Part shown: in pieces, positions 1-7,589 of the stretch
Layout of the letters: every line of letters begins with the position of its first letter
Position numbering within the stretch: the first letter of the stretch is position 1
Origin: CBDDYU01 sp965235655
GTDB taxonomy: Bacteria; Pseudomonadota; Alphaproteobacteria; Pelagibacterales; Pelagibacteraceae
DNA length: 64,000 nucleotides
Assembly: GCA_965235655.1 (NCBI GenBank)
Contig: CBDDYU010000001.1
Location: 396,703-460,702 of the forward strand
Direction of reading: 5' to 3'
The notes under the pieces: model-generated
The model's input: only the letters and a program-made list of their open reading frames with translations
Database searches by the model: none
Told to the model about the DNA's origin: nothing
Made by a program: the position numbers and the translations under genes

Positions 1-182
1 AGACGTAATTCTGCAAGAATGTTTGCTACTGCGATAGGATGGCTGATGTAAGGATCTCCAGAATGTCTTTTTTGAGTTGCATGCGCACTTTCAGCAAATT
101 CATATGCTTTTTTTAATTTATCTACATCAATAAAATTATTATATACTTTGATCTTATTAATTAATTGTTGCTCATTTAACAT
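1..182 (-). CDS. RelA/SpoT-family (p)ppGpp synthetase/hydrolase, N-terminal part only
   Basis: Only the first 60 residues are in the window; the gene runs off the left edge. The start ATG is the complement of 180-182. The visible residues match the N-terminal HD hydrolase domain of Rel/SpoT proteins: the stretch AHATQKRHSGDPYISHP (residues 33-49) carries the Arg (39) and His (48) that act as nucleotide and metal ligands in the family. The expected role is synthesis and hydrolysis of the alarmone (p)ppGpp in the cytoplasm. It follows folK by 21 bases on the same strand, so it is probably the distal gene of a dapA-smpB-folK-rel operon. Whether the synthetase half is intact cannot be seen. Confidence 0.85.
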   Translation of the reverse strand, partial: MLNEQQLINKIKVYNNFIDVDKLKKAYEFAESAHATQKRHSGDPYISHPIAVANILAELR

Positions 183-203
183 TAGTTAAACTATATCAAA
201 AAA

Positions 204-716
204 CTAAAGCTTAGTAATCTTATTGTCTTTATTAATTTTATTCTTAGCAATAATTAAGCTAATTTTTTTACTATTTGTGGGTGATTGCCAATTAGGGTTT
301 ATTTCTCTTAAAGGATGAAGAACAAAAAGCCTTCTTTCTAAATGCTCATGAGGTATTTTTAAATTTAAATTACCATTTTTGATAGATAGTTTTTTTGAAT
401 TAAAATCAATAATATCAATATCTAATATTCTAGGTTCGTTTTTTTTATTTCTTATTCTTCCAAATTTTTTTTCAATTTTTAATATAATTTTTAATAATTG
501 CTCTACTTCAAGATGACATGCAATGCTTACAACGCTATTAATAAATTCCGGGTCATTGGCATTTGGATAAGCGACACTTTTATAAAATGAAGATTTTTTT
601 TTAATTTTAAATCCATATTTTAATAACTCTAAATATGCCTGTTTTATATTATCAACTGGAGATCCAAATTTAGAACTAAGATTTGAGCCAAAAGAAAGAT
701 AAACTAAATATATCAT
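204..716 (-). CDS. folK: 2-amino-4-hydroxy-6-hydroxymethyldihydropteridine pyrophosphokinase
   Basis: HPPK transfers pyrophosphate from ATP to 6-hydroxymethyl-dihydropterin, the step before dihydropteroate synthesis in folate biosynthesis. At 170 residues the length is normal. The N-terminal SFGSNL substrate loop (8-13) and the EPRILDIDIIDF motif (94-105) are present; Asp99 and Asp101 in the latter are the Mg-ATP ligands of the family. The IPHEHLERRLFVLHPLREI block (121-139) is also typical. The start codon overlaps the smpB stop by one base, which indicates translation from a shared message. No paralogue or fused folate gene is nearby. Confidence 0.93.
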   Translation of the reverse strand: MIYLVYLSFGSNLSSKFGSPVDNIKQAYLELLKYGFKIKKKSSFYKSVAYPNANDPEFINSVVSIACHLEVEQLLKIILKIEKKFGRIRNKKNEPRILDIDIIDFNSKKLSIKNGNLNLKIPHEHLERRLFVLHPLREINPNWQSPTNSKKISLIIAKNKINKDNKITKL

Positions 717-1189
717 TAACTAGTTTTTCTTAGCACGCGTGATTTTTCTCTTTCCCAGTCTCTTTTTTTCTTAACATTTCTTTTATCGAAATTTTTTTTA
801 CCTTTACCAAGGGCAATTTGAAGTTTGGCTATACCTTTTTTATTAAAATATAATCTAGTGGGAACAAGACTGTATCCATCTCTATTTAACTTTCCTATTA
901 ATTTATTAATTTCTTTTTTTTTTAATAAAAGTTTTCTTAATCTTCTTGGGTCATGATTATTATAGCTAGATTGCAAATACGAGGGTATGTAAGAATTAAA
1001 CAAAAATATTTCGCCTTCTTGATCAATAGCATACGATTCAGAAATATTACCTTTTCCCAATCTTAAAGATTTCACTTCAGAACCAACTAATTCTATTCCA
1101 GCTTCATACAAATCTTCAAAAAAATAATTAAAAGATGCTTTTCTGTTATGACAAACAATGTTGTCTACAGGTTTATTTTTTGGTGCCAT
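716..1189 (-). CDS. smpB: SsrA-binding protein SmpB
   Basis: SmpB binds tmRNA and delivers it to stalled ribosomes for trans-translation. The 157-residue protein has the expected small OB-fold core: the early NRKASFNYFFEDLYEAGI segment, the GSEVKSLRLGKGNISESYA motif that contacts tmRNA, and a lysine/arginine-rich C-terminal tail (KKNFDKRNVKKKRDWEREKS) that enters the ribosomal decoding site in the family. It begins on the base right after the dapA stop and overlaps folK by one base. The tmRNA gene itself is not in this window. Confidence 0.96.
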   Translation of the reverse strand: MAPKNKPVDNIVCHNRKASFNYFFEDLYEAGIELVGSEVKSLRLGKGNISESYAIDQEGEIFLFNSYIPSYLQSSYNNHDPRRLRKLLLKKKEINKLIGKLNRDGYSLVPTRLYFNKKGIAKLQIALGKGKKNFDKRNVKKKRDWEREKSRVLRKTS

Positions 1190-2062
1190 TTAAATGATTG
1201 AGGTTTTTTTTAAAATATTTCTTATTTTATTTTTAGAATCTTCTGTCGCAGTAACTAATGGTAAGCGCACATCTTCTTCCATAAGTTTTAATAAACTTAG
1301 TGAATATTTTGCTGGGACAGGATTACTCTCAACAAACATGACATGATGCAATTCTAATAATTGATCGAATAATTTTTTTGCTTCAATATCATTTCCATTA
1401 TTGGAAAATTTTTGAAATTCAGAACACATTTTTGGAGCAACATTAGACGAAACAGAAATACAGCCTACCCCTCCTCTTTTGTTAAATTCGTATGCATTTT
1501 CATCATTACCTGTTAACATAATAAATTCATCACCCATTTTATTTTTTTGCGCGGTTGCGCGGTCCAGGTCTCCTGTTGCATCTTTTACCCCTACAATGTT
1601 TTTAAGCTCAAATAATCTTGCCATTGTATCTACGCTCATATCAACAACAGATCTTCCAGGAATATTATAAATAATAATTGGTATTCCGCAGTTGTCATTG
1701 ATTGCTTTATAATGCTGGTACAAACCCTCCTGAGTTGGCTTATTGTAGTATGGAGTAACTATCAAAGCTGCATCAGCTTTTGCGTTTTCAGCAAATTTGG
1801 TTAGCTCAATTGCCTCTTTAGTAGAATTTGAACCTGTGCCAGCAATAACAGGAATTCTTCCATTTGAAACTTTAACTGCAATTTCAATTATTTTTTTATG
1901 TTCAAAATACTCTAAAGTTGGCGATTCTCCTGTCGTACCTCCTGGAACAATTCCATTAGTTCCATTAGAAATTTGAAATTCGATAAATTTTTCGTAGCTA
2001 TCTTCATCTAATTTATTATTTTTAAATGGAGTAACTAAAGCTGTAATTGAACCTTTAAACAT
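1190..2062 (-). CDS. dapA: 4-hydroxy-tetrahydrodipicolinate synthase
   Basis: DapA condenses pyruvate with aspartate semialdehyde, the first committed step of lysine and diaminopimelate synthesis, and so also feeds peptidoglycan. The 290-residue protein is a complete TIM-barrel aldolase. The Schiff-base lysine is Lys160 in GVKDATGDLDR, the catalytic Tyr is Tyr132 in IIYNIPGRS, and the GGTTGESPTL substrate loop lies at 41-50. It is the first gene of the leftward dapA-smpB-folK-rel group and is divergent from the lytic transglycosylase gene, with 61 bases between the two starts; both promoters must lie there, but no clear -35/-10 pair stands out. Confidence 0.96.
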   Translation of the reverse strand: MFKGSITALVTPFKNNKLDEDSYEKFIEFQISNGTNGIVPGGTTGESPTLEYFEHKKIIEIAVKVSNGRIPVIAGTGSNSTKEAIELTKFAENAKADAALIVTPYYNKPTQEGLYQHYKAINDNCGIPIIIYNIPGRSVVDMSVDTMARLFELKNIVGVKDATGDLDRATAQKNKMGDEFIMLTGNDENAYEFNKRGGVGCISVSSNVAPKMCSEFQKFSNNGNDIEAKKLFDQLLELHHVMFVESNPVPAKYSLSLLKLMEEDVRLPLVTATEDSKNKIRNILKKTSII

Positions 2063-2123
2063 AATAAAATCTTGTATATTTAGAGAAATCTATAACACAA
2101 AACAAAAATTAATTAAGTAGATT

Positions 2124-4379
2124 ATGAAAATCCTCAAAAATTTATTAATAACGTTGTTATTAACGTTTTGTTTTGTAAATACAGCTTATTCAGGCTTAAT
2201 TGAACCAAAAGAAAAACCAAAAAATTTAATTAATACGAGTAATATTGATAAAAATATAGATCCAAAAAAAATTGCGTCGCCAAGTGAAATTATAATTGAA
2301 AAAAAAATTGAAAATAAAAAACCAGAAAAAATAATTGAAAAAAAAGAAATTATAAAAAAAGAAACTAACAACAATCAAAAAGAAATTAATACTAAAATAG
2401 AAATTTCAAATATTGAAGGAATTTTACCTCCTGAAAAACCTATCGACTTAGGCATAAAAAAAACCTCGTCAAAAATAATTAATGAAAAAGATTTTAAAAT
2501 CGCTCAAAAAATTTTTAATTATATAAAAAGAAATAATTGGAAATTAGCTTTTAATGAAGCACAAAAAGCATCTGACCCAATTATAACAAAATTAGTAGAT
2601 TGGAATTACTTAATTGAATCTAATAACAACGCTTCATTCTATGACTATGTTGCATTCATAGATAAAAATAATAATTGGCCAAGAATTGATCGCCTTCGTT
2701 ATTTAGCTGAGCATAAAATTGACTTCAAAGAAGTTGCCCCAGCTCACGTAATTAATTTTTTTAAATCAAAGCAACCATTCAGTGGATATGGAGAAATGAA
2801 ATATGGAGAAGCATTACTCATAGCCGGCAAAGAAACAATGGCAAAACAATTGATAAAAGAGGGTTTTGTTAAAGCTTTTTTGTCAAAAGATGATTTTAGC
2901 TATGTCAGCAAAAAATATAAATATATTTTAACTTCAGAAGACTTCATAAAAAGAGCAGAATACATGGCTTGGGAAAATGAATATTGGGAATTAAAAAAAA
3001 CCATCCCCTATCTACCAAAAAATTATAAGGAACTTTATTTTGCACGATTTTCATTAATGACTAGATCATATGGAGTAGACAGTGCAATTAACAAAGTGCC
3101 AAAAAATATGATTTCAAATGTGGGATTGCAATACGACAGGATGAAATGGAGAAGAAAAAGAGGAAGATACGATTCTGCATTAGAAATAATTAATATCTAC
3201 ACTAATGAACCTGAAAAATTAGTTAAACCCGAATTATGGTTTAAAGAAAAACTAATAATTGCTAGAAAAAAAATTGATCAAAAAAAATATGATGAAGCAT
3301 ACCGGTTACTAACAAACCATGGAATAACGGAAAAAGCAGAACTGGCTGATGCAGAATGGCATGCTGGGTGGCTTGCTTTAAGTTTCTTAAACAAAGCAGA
3401 TGAAGCTATAGCTCATTTTAAAACTATGTACGATTCTGTTGGATATCCAATTAGCAGATCAAGAGGAGCTTTTTGGCTGGGTAAAAGCTATGAAAAATTA
3501 GGAAAAAAAGATGAAGCCTTCAAATGGTATGAAATTGCAGCAATTCATACCACTACTTTTTATGGACAATTGGCTCTAAACAAAATTGGAAAAGAAAAAA
3601 TTTCAATACGAAATGACTACAAACTAGATAAAGATAAATATAATAAGTTTTTAAAAACAGATCTAGCCAAAGTAATTATTTTGCTTAATGAACTGGATGA
3701 AACCAAAAGATCAAAAGACTTCATTAAACACATTGGCGGCGAGGATACTAAACTAGAAAATAGAATTTTTGCAGGAACACTATCCCAAAAAGTTGAACGA
3801 TTAGATTATTCAATTCAAATAGCAAAACAAGCCTCATATGAAGGTATAAATTTATTAGATTTAAACTACCCCATAATTGAAACTCCTCATGAAGTAAAAG
3901 GCAATATTACTTTAGATCAAGAATATATTTTGGCACTTATTAGACAGGAAAGTGAATTTGATAGATCAGCAAATAGTCATGTAGGGGCAAAAGGATTAAT
4001 GCAAATCATGCCGGCAACAGGCAAGCTGCTAAGTAAGCAATTAAATATTTCATATAGCAAAGATAAATTAACAGAAAATGAATTTTATAATTTACAACTA
4101 GGGACCTACTATATTTCTGAACTGTATAAAAATTTTGATAATAATATTTACTTAGCGTTAGCTGCATATAATGCTGGACCTCATCGAGTAAGCAGGTGGC
4201 TAAAAAGATTTGGCGATCCTAGAAAAAAGGAGATTGATACATTGGATTTTATCGAACATATTCCTTTTCTAGAAACAAGAAATTACGTTCAGCGAGTTAT
4301 TGAAAATATCAATGTCTATAAATATGTTTTAAATCAAAAACCTGTAAAAAATAGTATTCAACGACTTCTGTACAATTAA
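2124..4379 (+). CDS. slt: soluble lytic murein transglycosylase (Slt70-like)
   Basis: This periplasmic enzyme cleaves the MurNAc-GlcNAc bond of peptidoglycan with formation of 1,6-anhydroMurNAc. A signal peptide is visible (Lys near the N-terminus, hydrophobic core to about residue 20, probable cleavage after AYS). Residues 26-115 form a low-complexity Lys/Glu/Pro-rich linker. A long helical superhelix with TPR-like repeats follows, then the C-terminal SLT domain with LIRQESEFD (catalytic Glu609), GAKGLMQIMPATGKLL and LALAAYNAGPHRVSRW. At 751 residues it is somewhat longer than typical Slt because of the linker. It is transcribed alone and its stop lies one base from the convergent stop of the next gene. 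Confidence 0.93.
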   Translation: MKILKNLLITLLLTFCFVNTAYSGLIEPKEKPKNLINTSNIDKNIDPKKIASPSEIIIEKKIENKKPEKIIEKKEIIKKETNNNQKEINTKIEISNIEGILPPEKPIDLGIKKTSSKIINEKDFKIAQKIFNYIKRNNWKLAFNEAQKASDPIITKLVDWNYLIESNNNASFYDYVAFIDKNNNWPRIDRLRYLAEHKIDFKEVAPAHVINFFKSKQPFSGYGEMKYGEALLIAGKETMAKQLIKEGFVKAFLSKDDFSYVSKKYKYILTSEDFIKRAEYMAWENEYWELKKTIPYLPKNYKELYFARFSLMTRSYGVDSAINKVPKNMISNVGLQYDRMKWRRKRGRYDSALEIINIYTNEPEKLVKPELWFKEKLIIARKKIDQKKYDEAYRLLTNHGITEKAELADAEWHAGWLALSFLNKADEAIAHFKTMYDSVGYPISRSRGAFWLGKSYEKLGKKDEAFKWYEIAAIHTTTFYGQLALNKIGKEKISIRNDYKLDKDKYNKFLKTDLAKVIILLNELDETKRSKDFIKHIGGEDTKLENRIFAGTLSQKVERLDYSIQIAKQASYEGINLLDLNYPIIETPHEVKGNITLDQEYILALIRQESEFDRSANSHVGAKGLMQIMPATGKLLSKQLNISYSKDKLTENEFYNLQLGTYYISELYKNFDNNIYLALAAYNAGPHRVSRWLKRFGDPRKKEIDTLDFIEHIPFLETRNYVQRVIENINVYKYVLNQKPVKNSIQRLLYN

Positions 4380-4380
4380 A

Positions 4381-5115
4381 TTAATTTTTTTGATAAGCAA
4401 AAGAAATTGCTGCAAATAAAACCAAATAATTAATATAAGATATATAAAAAGATAGTAGATCAAATAAAGGTTTCGCGATTGCATAGATCTCCTGATTGTT
4501 TGTTAACAATGTGATTTGCACTGATAAAATAATAAAGGAAGGTATGAAAAAAATTAGAGTAATAACAATAAAAAGAACAAATAATTTATTTCCACATTCA
4601 TTCATAGATGTAATTGAAAATTGAGTTTTTTTATTTAATGCAATTTTTGGTAAATTAAAAATAAATTTCAGTGAGATAATGACTGAAAATATCCAAAGAA
4701 AGAATAGATAAGATATATCTAAATTTAATATTTTTAAATTCCCACTGCTCTTAAATAGATAATGTATAATCAGGGGAGAAACTGCAATTATCGTCAAAGT
4801 TAATATAGTTAAAAAGTATTTAAAACAATTTGCTGTTAACAGTTCAGATAAATAAGGTTGTTTAATTTTAACTAAAATTTCTCTATGTACAGAAATTCCA
4901 ATAGAACTTGTTAAAAACATTGAGAACAAAATAAATAAAACGATAGTAAAATTTGTTGCAATAGATTTGCTAATTAAAAAATTTAATAAATTAAACGCAA
5001 CTGTAACAATGAATACAATTACAAAACCATCTTTCAATCTTTTACTAAAATTGGAAAAGACAAACTGAAAAGAAGAAGAGAGAACTTCTCCCAATGAAAA
5101 GGTTTTTTTTAACAT
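4381..5115 (-). CDS. predicted six-helix integral membrane protein, unrecognised family
   Basis: I do not recognise this 244-residue protein. It is very hydrophobic, with about six predicted membrane segments near residues 31-49, 55-75, 99-119, 133-154, 178-202 and 222-241, and no signal peptide. The cytoplasmic-looking N-terminus begins LGEVLSSSFQFVFSNF, a pattern seen in some glycerophosphodiesterase-type membrane domains and other unassigned membrane proteins, but the match is too weak to name. There is no obvious catalytic motif. It lies between tRNA-Ser upstream and the slt gene, with which it converges. Its function is unknown. Confidence 0.7.
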   Translation of the reverse strand: MLKKTFSLGEVLSSSFQFVFSNFSKRLKDGFVIVFIVTVAFNLLNFLISKSIATNFTIVLFILFSMFLTSSIGISVHREILVKIKQPYLSELLTANCFKYFLTILTLTIIAVSPLIIHYLFKSSGNLKILNLDISYLFFLWIFSVIISLKFIFNLPKIALNKKTQFSITSMNECGNKLFVLFIVITLIFFIPSFIILSVQITLLTNNQEIYAIAKPLFDLLSFYISYINYLVLFAAISFAYQKN

Positions 5116-5120
5116 AATTA

Positions 5121-5212
5121 TGGCGGTCAGGGAGGGATTCGAACCCTCGTTACGATGTTACTCGTAAGGTCATTTAGCAAACGACTGGTTTCAGCCTCTC
5201 ACCCACCTGACC
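5121..5212 (-). tRNA. tRNA-Ser (anticodon GCT)
   Basis: The minus strand folds into a class II tRNA of 92 bases with a long variable arm. The acceptor strand GGTCAGG pairs with CCTGACC, followed by a discriminator G and an encoded CCA (5121-5123). The anticodon stem GTCGT/ATGAC encloses the loop TTGCTAA, which gives anticodon GCT for AGC/AGT serine codons. The T-loop GGTTCGAATCC is canonical. Confidence 0.97.
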
Positions 5213-5281
5213 AATTTAATTTCAAATTGATATATCTTATATTTCAAATTGTTGCAAAAAAACGCTTAATTAAAAAATATT

Positions 5282-5578
5282 TTAAAATTCTTTTTTATAA
5301 CTTTTATCTTTTAATATTTTTCTTGAATATTCAAATTTCTTACGATTTTTTATCGATTTCTCACGAACTCTTTGTCTCCAGAGTTTAAAGGAGCCTGGCT
5401 TGAGGGTAGATCTCATTATCTTAATGACTTCAGACTCTGTTTTATTAGAATTTTTTTTTATATCCTCAAAAGTAATACGATCAGCCCAAGCAGCCCAAAT
5501 AATCCAATCATTACTTGATTTGTCTTTTGGTTCTGGATTAGCAGACTTGGTAATTGGTCTGTTTGATTTTTTAGCCAT
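5282..5578 (-). CDS. DUF2805 / TIGR03643-type small conserved protein
   Basis: This 98-residue protein has no assigned biochemical function. Its core, DWIIWAAWADRITFEDIK (24-41) followed by TESEVIKIMRSTLKPGSFKLW, matches the DUF2805 family as I remember it; the pattern resembles a short helix-turn-helix-like unit rich in Trp. Both ends are basic and low in complexity. It overlaps the upstream peroxiredoxin gene by eight bases and ends the long gatCAB-led gene chain. No start better than this ATG is visible. Confidence 0.75.
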   Translation of the reverse strand: MAKKSNRPITKSANPEPKDKSSNDWIIWAAWADRITFEDIKKNSNKTESEVIKIMRSTLKPGSFKLWRQRVREKSIKNRKKFEYSRKILKDKSYKKEF

Positions 5579-6053
5579 TCATCGATTGTAAGAAATTCAA
5601 CATAGTTCCTGAATCACTCACATCAAACTTTCCATCTTCATCCTTAAAAATTTTAACAATTTTTTTGTTATCAATGTACATGGAATAGCGAAAAGATCTT
5701 GGACCCATACCTGAAGCGGAACGATCTGAAATCATATTCATAGCTTTTGTAAAATCTCCATTTCCATCTGGAATAAACTTAACTTTTGAAATTTTTTGAT
5801 CCTTTTTCCAAAACTCAATCACAAAAGGATCATTCATAGATAAACAATAAATTTCATCAATGCCAATTTTTTTAAATTCATCATATTTATCCTCGTAACT
5901 TGGTAAATGGTAACTTGTGCAGGTCGGTGTAAATGCACCTGGCAAAGCGAATAAGACAATTTTTTTATTTGCAAAATAAAAATCGCTTTTTTTAGTTTCA
6001 AATTTTCCATCAACTCTGACTACAAAGTTAACATCAGGTATATTATTTATCAT
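5571..6053 (-). CDS. peroxiredoxin (Prx5/AhpE-like redoxin)
   Basis: A thiol peroxidase that reduces hydrogen peroxide or alkyl peroxides in the cytoplasm. At 160 residues it matches the Prx5 subfamily length. The active-site block FALPGAFTPTCTSYHLP (35-51) places the peroxidatic cysteine at Cys45, with the conserved Pro and Thr two and three residues before it. A second cysteine lies in EIYCLSMND, but whether it acts as a resolving residue is unclear. The later SDRSASGMGPRSFRYSMYID segment holds the family's conserved Arg. It overlaps trhO by 11 bases and the DUF2805 gene by 8, so the three are probably translated from one message. Confidence 0.9.
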   Translation of the reverse strand: MINNIPDVNFVVRVDGKFETKKSDFYFANKKIVLFALPGAFTPTCTSYHLPSYEDKYDEFKKIGIDEIYCLSMNDPFVIEFWKKDQKISKVKFIPDGNGDFTKAMNMISDRSASGMGPRSFRYSMYIDNKKIVKIFKDEDGKFDVSDSGTMLNFLQSMNG

Positions 6054-6945
6054 TTTTACAGTGTTCCTTATTTTTTGTTTTATTAAATTGTCTCATAGCA
6101 AATCTTTTTTTTTGCTCATCGCTAGATTTATCATAACAGTAAGGGCAAGCAATACCTTCAATAAATTTTTCTGATTGTTTGTCTTTATCATTGATTGGCA
6201 TACGACAGCCATAACACATAGTGTAGCTTCCTGGGTTGGAATTATGTTTGACGGCAACTCTTTTATCAAAAACGTAACATTCACCCATCCATAAACTTTC
6301 TTCCTCAGGAATAGTATTGATATAATTTAAAATACCCCCCTGCAATTGATAGACTTCCTCAACACCTTTTTCTTTCAAATATTCAGAAGCTTTCTCGCAA
6401 CGAATTCCACCTGTGCAAAAAATAGCTAATTTTTTATTATTTTTTTTAACAAGCTCATCAAAATAACCTTTAAATTCTCTAAAACTATTTACATTTGGAT
6501 TAATTGCACCTTGAAAACTTCCAATTTTGTTTTCAAAAGATTTTCTGATGTCAATGACTGTAACATCGTCTTTTTGAATAAAATCATTCCAATCTTTAGG
6601 CAATATGTGCTTACCTTCTCTACTTATTACTTTTTTTTCTATTGGAACAACTTCCTTTTTAATTTTAACCTTAGGTCTTTCAAAAGGAATTGAATTAGTT
6701 TTGGACACGTTACTAACATCAAAATTATCAAAAGAAAAAATGTTATAAATAAAATTATTAAATTCATTTATAAAACCAAATTTGCCTGAAATTGTACCGT
6801 TAACACCTTCGGGCGATATAATAATTGTTCCTTTTAAATGGTTATCAATCAAATATTTTTTTATAGTTAATTGAAACTTTTCAAGATTATTTAAATGAGC
6901 AAATTTATAAAAGCTAATTATCTCAAAATTTTCTTCTTCTGGCAT
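6043..6945 (-). CDS. trhO: tRNA uridine(34) hydroxylase TrhO (rhodanese family, YceA-like)
   Basis: TrhO hydroxylates U34 of a subset of tRNAs, the first step toward 5-methoxy- and 5-carboxymethoxyuridine. The N-terminal ferredoxin-like domain (about 8-100) is followed by a rhodanese domain (about 115-215) with the active-site loop FCTGGIRCEKAS, where Cys177 is the expected catalytic cysteine and Cys183 the second conserved one. The C-terminus contains MCYGC and CPYC pairs, which could bind a metal. The length of 300 residues is normal. It overlaps the O-methyltransferase upstream by 28 bases and the peroxiredoxin downstream by 11. Confidence 0.93.
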   Translation of the reverse strand: MPEEENFEIISFYKFAHLNNLEKFQLTIKKYLIDNHLKGTIIISPEGVNGTISGKFGFINEFNNFIYNIFSFDNFDVSNVSKTNSIPFERPKVKIKKEVVPIEKKVISREGKHILPKDWNDFIQKDDVTVIDIRKSFENKIGSFQGAINPNVNSFREFKGYFDELVKKNNKKLAIFCTGGIRCEKASEYLKEKGVEEVYQLQGGILNYINTIPEEESLWMGECYVFDKRVAVKHNSNPGSYTMCYGCRMPINDKDKQSEKFIEGIACPYCYDKSSDEQKKRFAMRQFNKTKNKEHCKNDK

Positions 6946-7586
6946 AGTGTCATTCCATCGCCTATGGAAATCATTGTTGTATCCACTCTATTATCATTTT
7001 TAATAAAATCATTAAACTCCCTAATAGTGTTGGTTTTCTTGTCATTAATAGATGGATCAGTAACTTTTCCTTTCCACAAAACATTGTCAAACACAATCAA
7101 TCCATTATCAGATATTAAATTAAGACATAATTCTAAGTAATTTTTATATCCTGATTTATCTGCATCTATAAAAATAAAATCAAATATAAATTTTTCTTCT
7201 TTAAATTGTTGTAAAGATTTTGAACCATCTTCATTTATTAAAGTAATTTTATCCAAGACATTTGCTTGTTTCCAAAATTTTGTAGCATGCTTTGTAGTTT
7301 TGAGATCATGATCTACTGTAATAATTTTTCCATTATCATTTAATGCGAGGGCCATCGCTAAAGTGCTATACCCCATAAATGTTCCCACTTCTAAAATTTG
7401 ACTGTAATTTCCAATTTTTATAAGCATATGCAGAAAAGATGCCTGCTCAGGACTTACTTGCATATTTGCAACATCGCCCAATTCTTTAAAGGAAAAATCT
7501 CTTAGTTCTTGTAAAACTAAATTTTCAATAGAGTTTTGATTTAAATATTTTTCTAGTTCTGGTGTAAAACTGATATTTTTTAACAC
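6918..7586 (-). CDS. class I SAM-dependent O-methyltransferase (COMT-like)
   Basis: The 222-residue protein has the complete fold of the cation-dependent O-methyltransferase family. The SAM-binding motif ILEVGTFMGYSTLAMA lies at 64-79, the acidic ITVDHD follows at 89-94, and FIFIDADKSGYKNYL (138-151) with FDNVLWKG (166-173) supplies the Asp/Asn metal ligands. Substrate is unknown; small catechols and hydroxylated nucleosides are both possible. The position directly before trhO is suggestive, because tRNA U34 hydroxylation is followed by methylation in other bacteria, but that methyl step is normally done by CmoM, so a link is only a guess. Spacing to gatB is three bases. Confidence 0.85.
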   Translation of the reverse strand: MLKNISFTPELEKYLNQNSIENLVLQELRDFSFKELGDVANMQVSPEQASFLHMLIKIGNYSQILEVGTFMGYSTLAMALALNDNGKIITVDHDLKTTKHATKFWKQANVLDKITLINEDGSKSLQQFKEEKFIFDFIFIDADKSGYKNYLELCLNLISDNGLIVFDNVLWKGKVTDPSINDKKTNTIREFNDFIKNDNRVDTTMISIGDGMTLCQKKKILR

Positions 7587-7589
7587 AAT

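Noticed and set aside
5155..5388. Short plus-strand frame across tRNA-Ser
   Set aside because: It reads through a tRNA gene and an adjacent antisense gene; not credible as coding.
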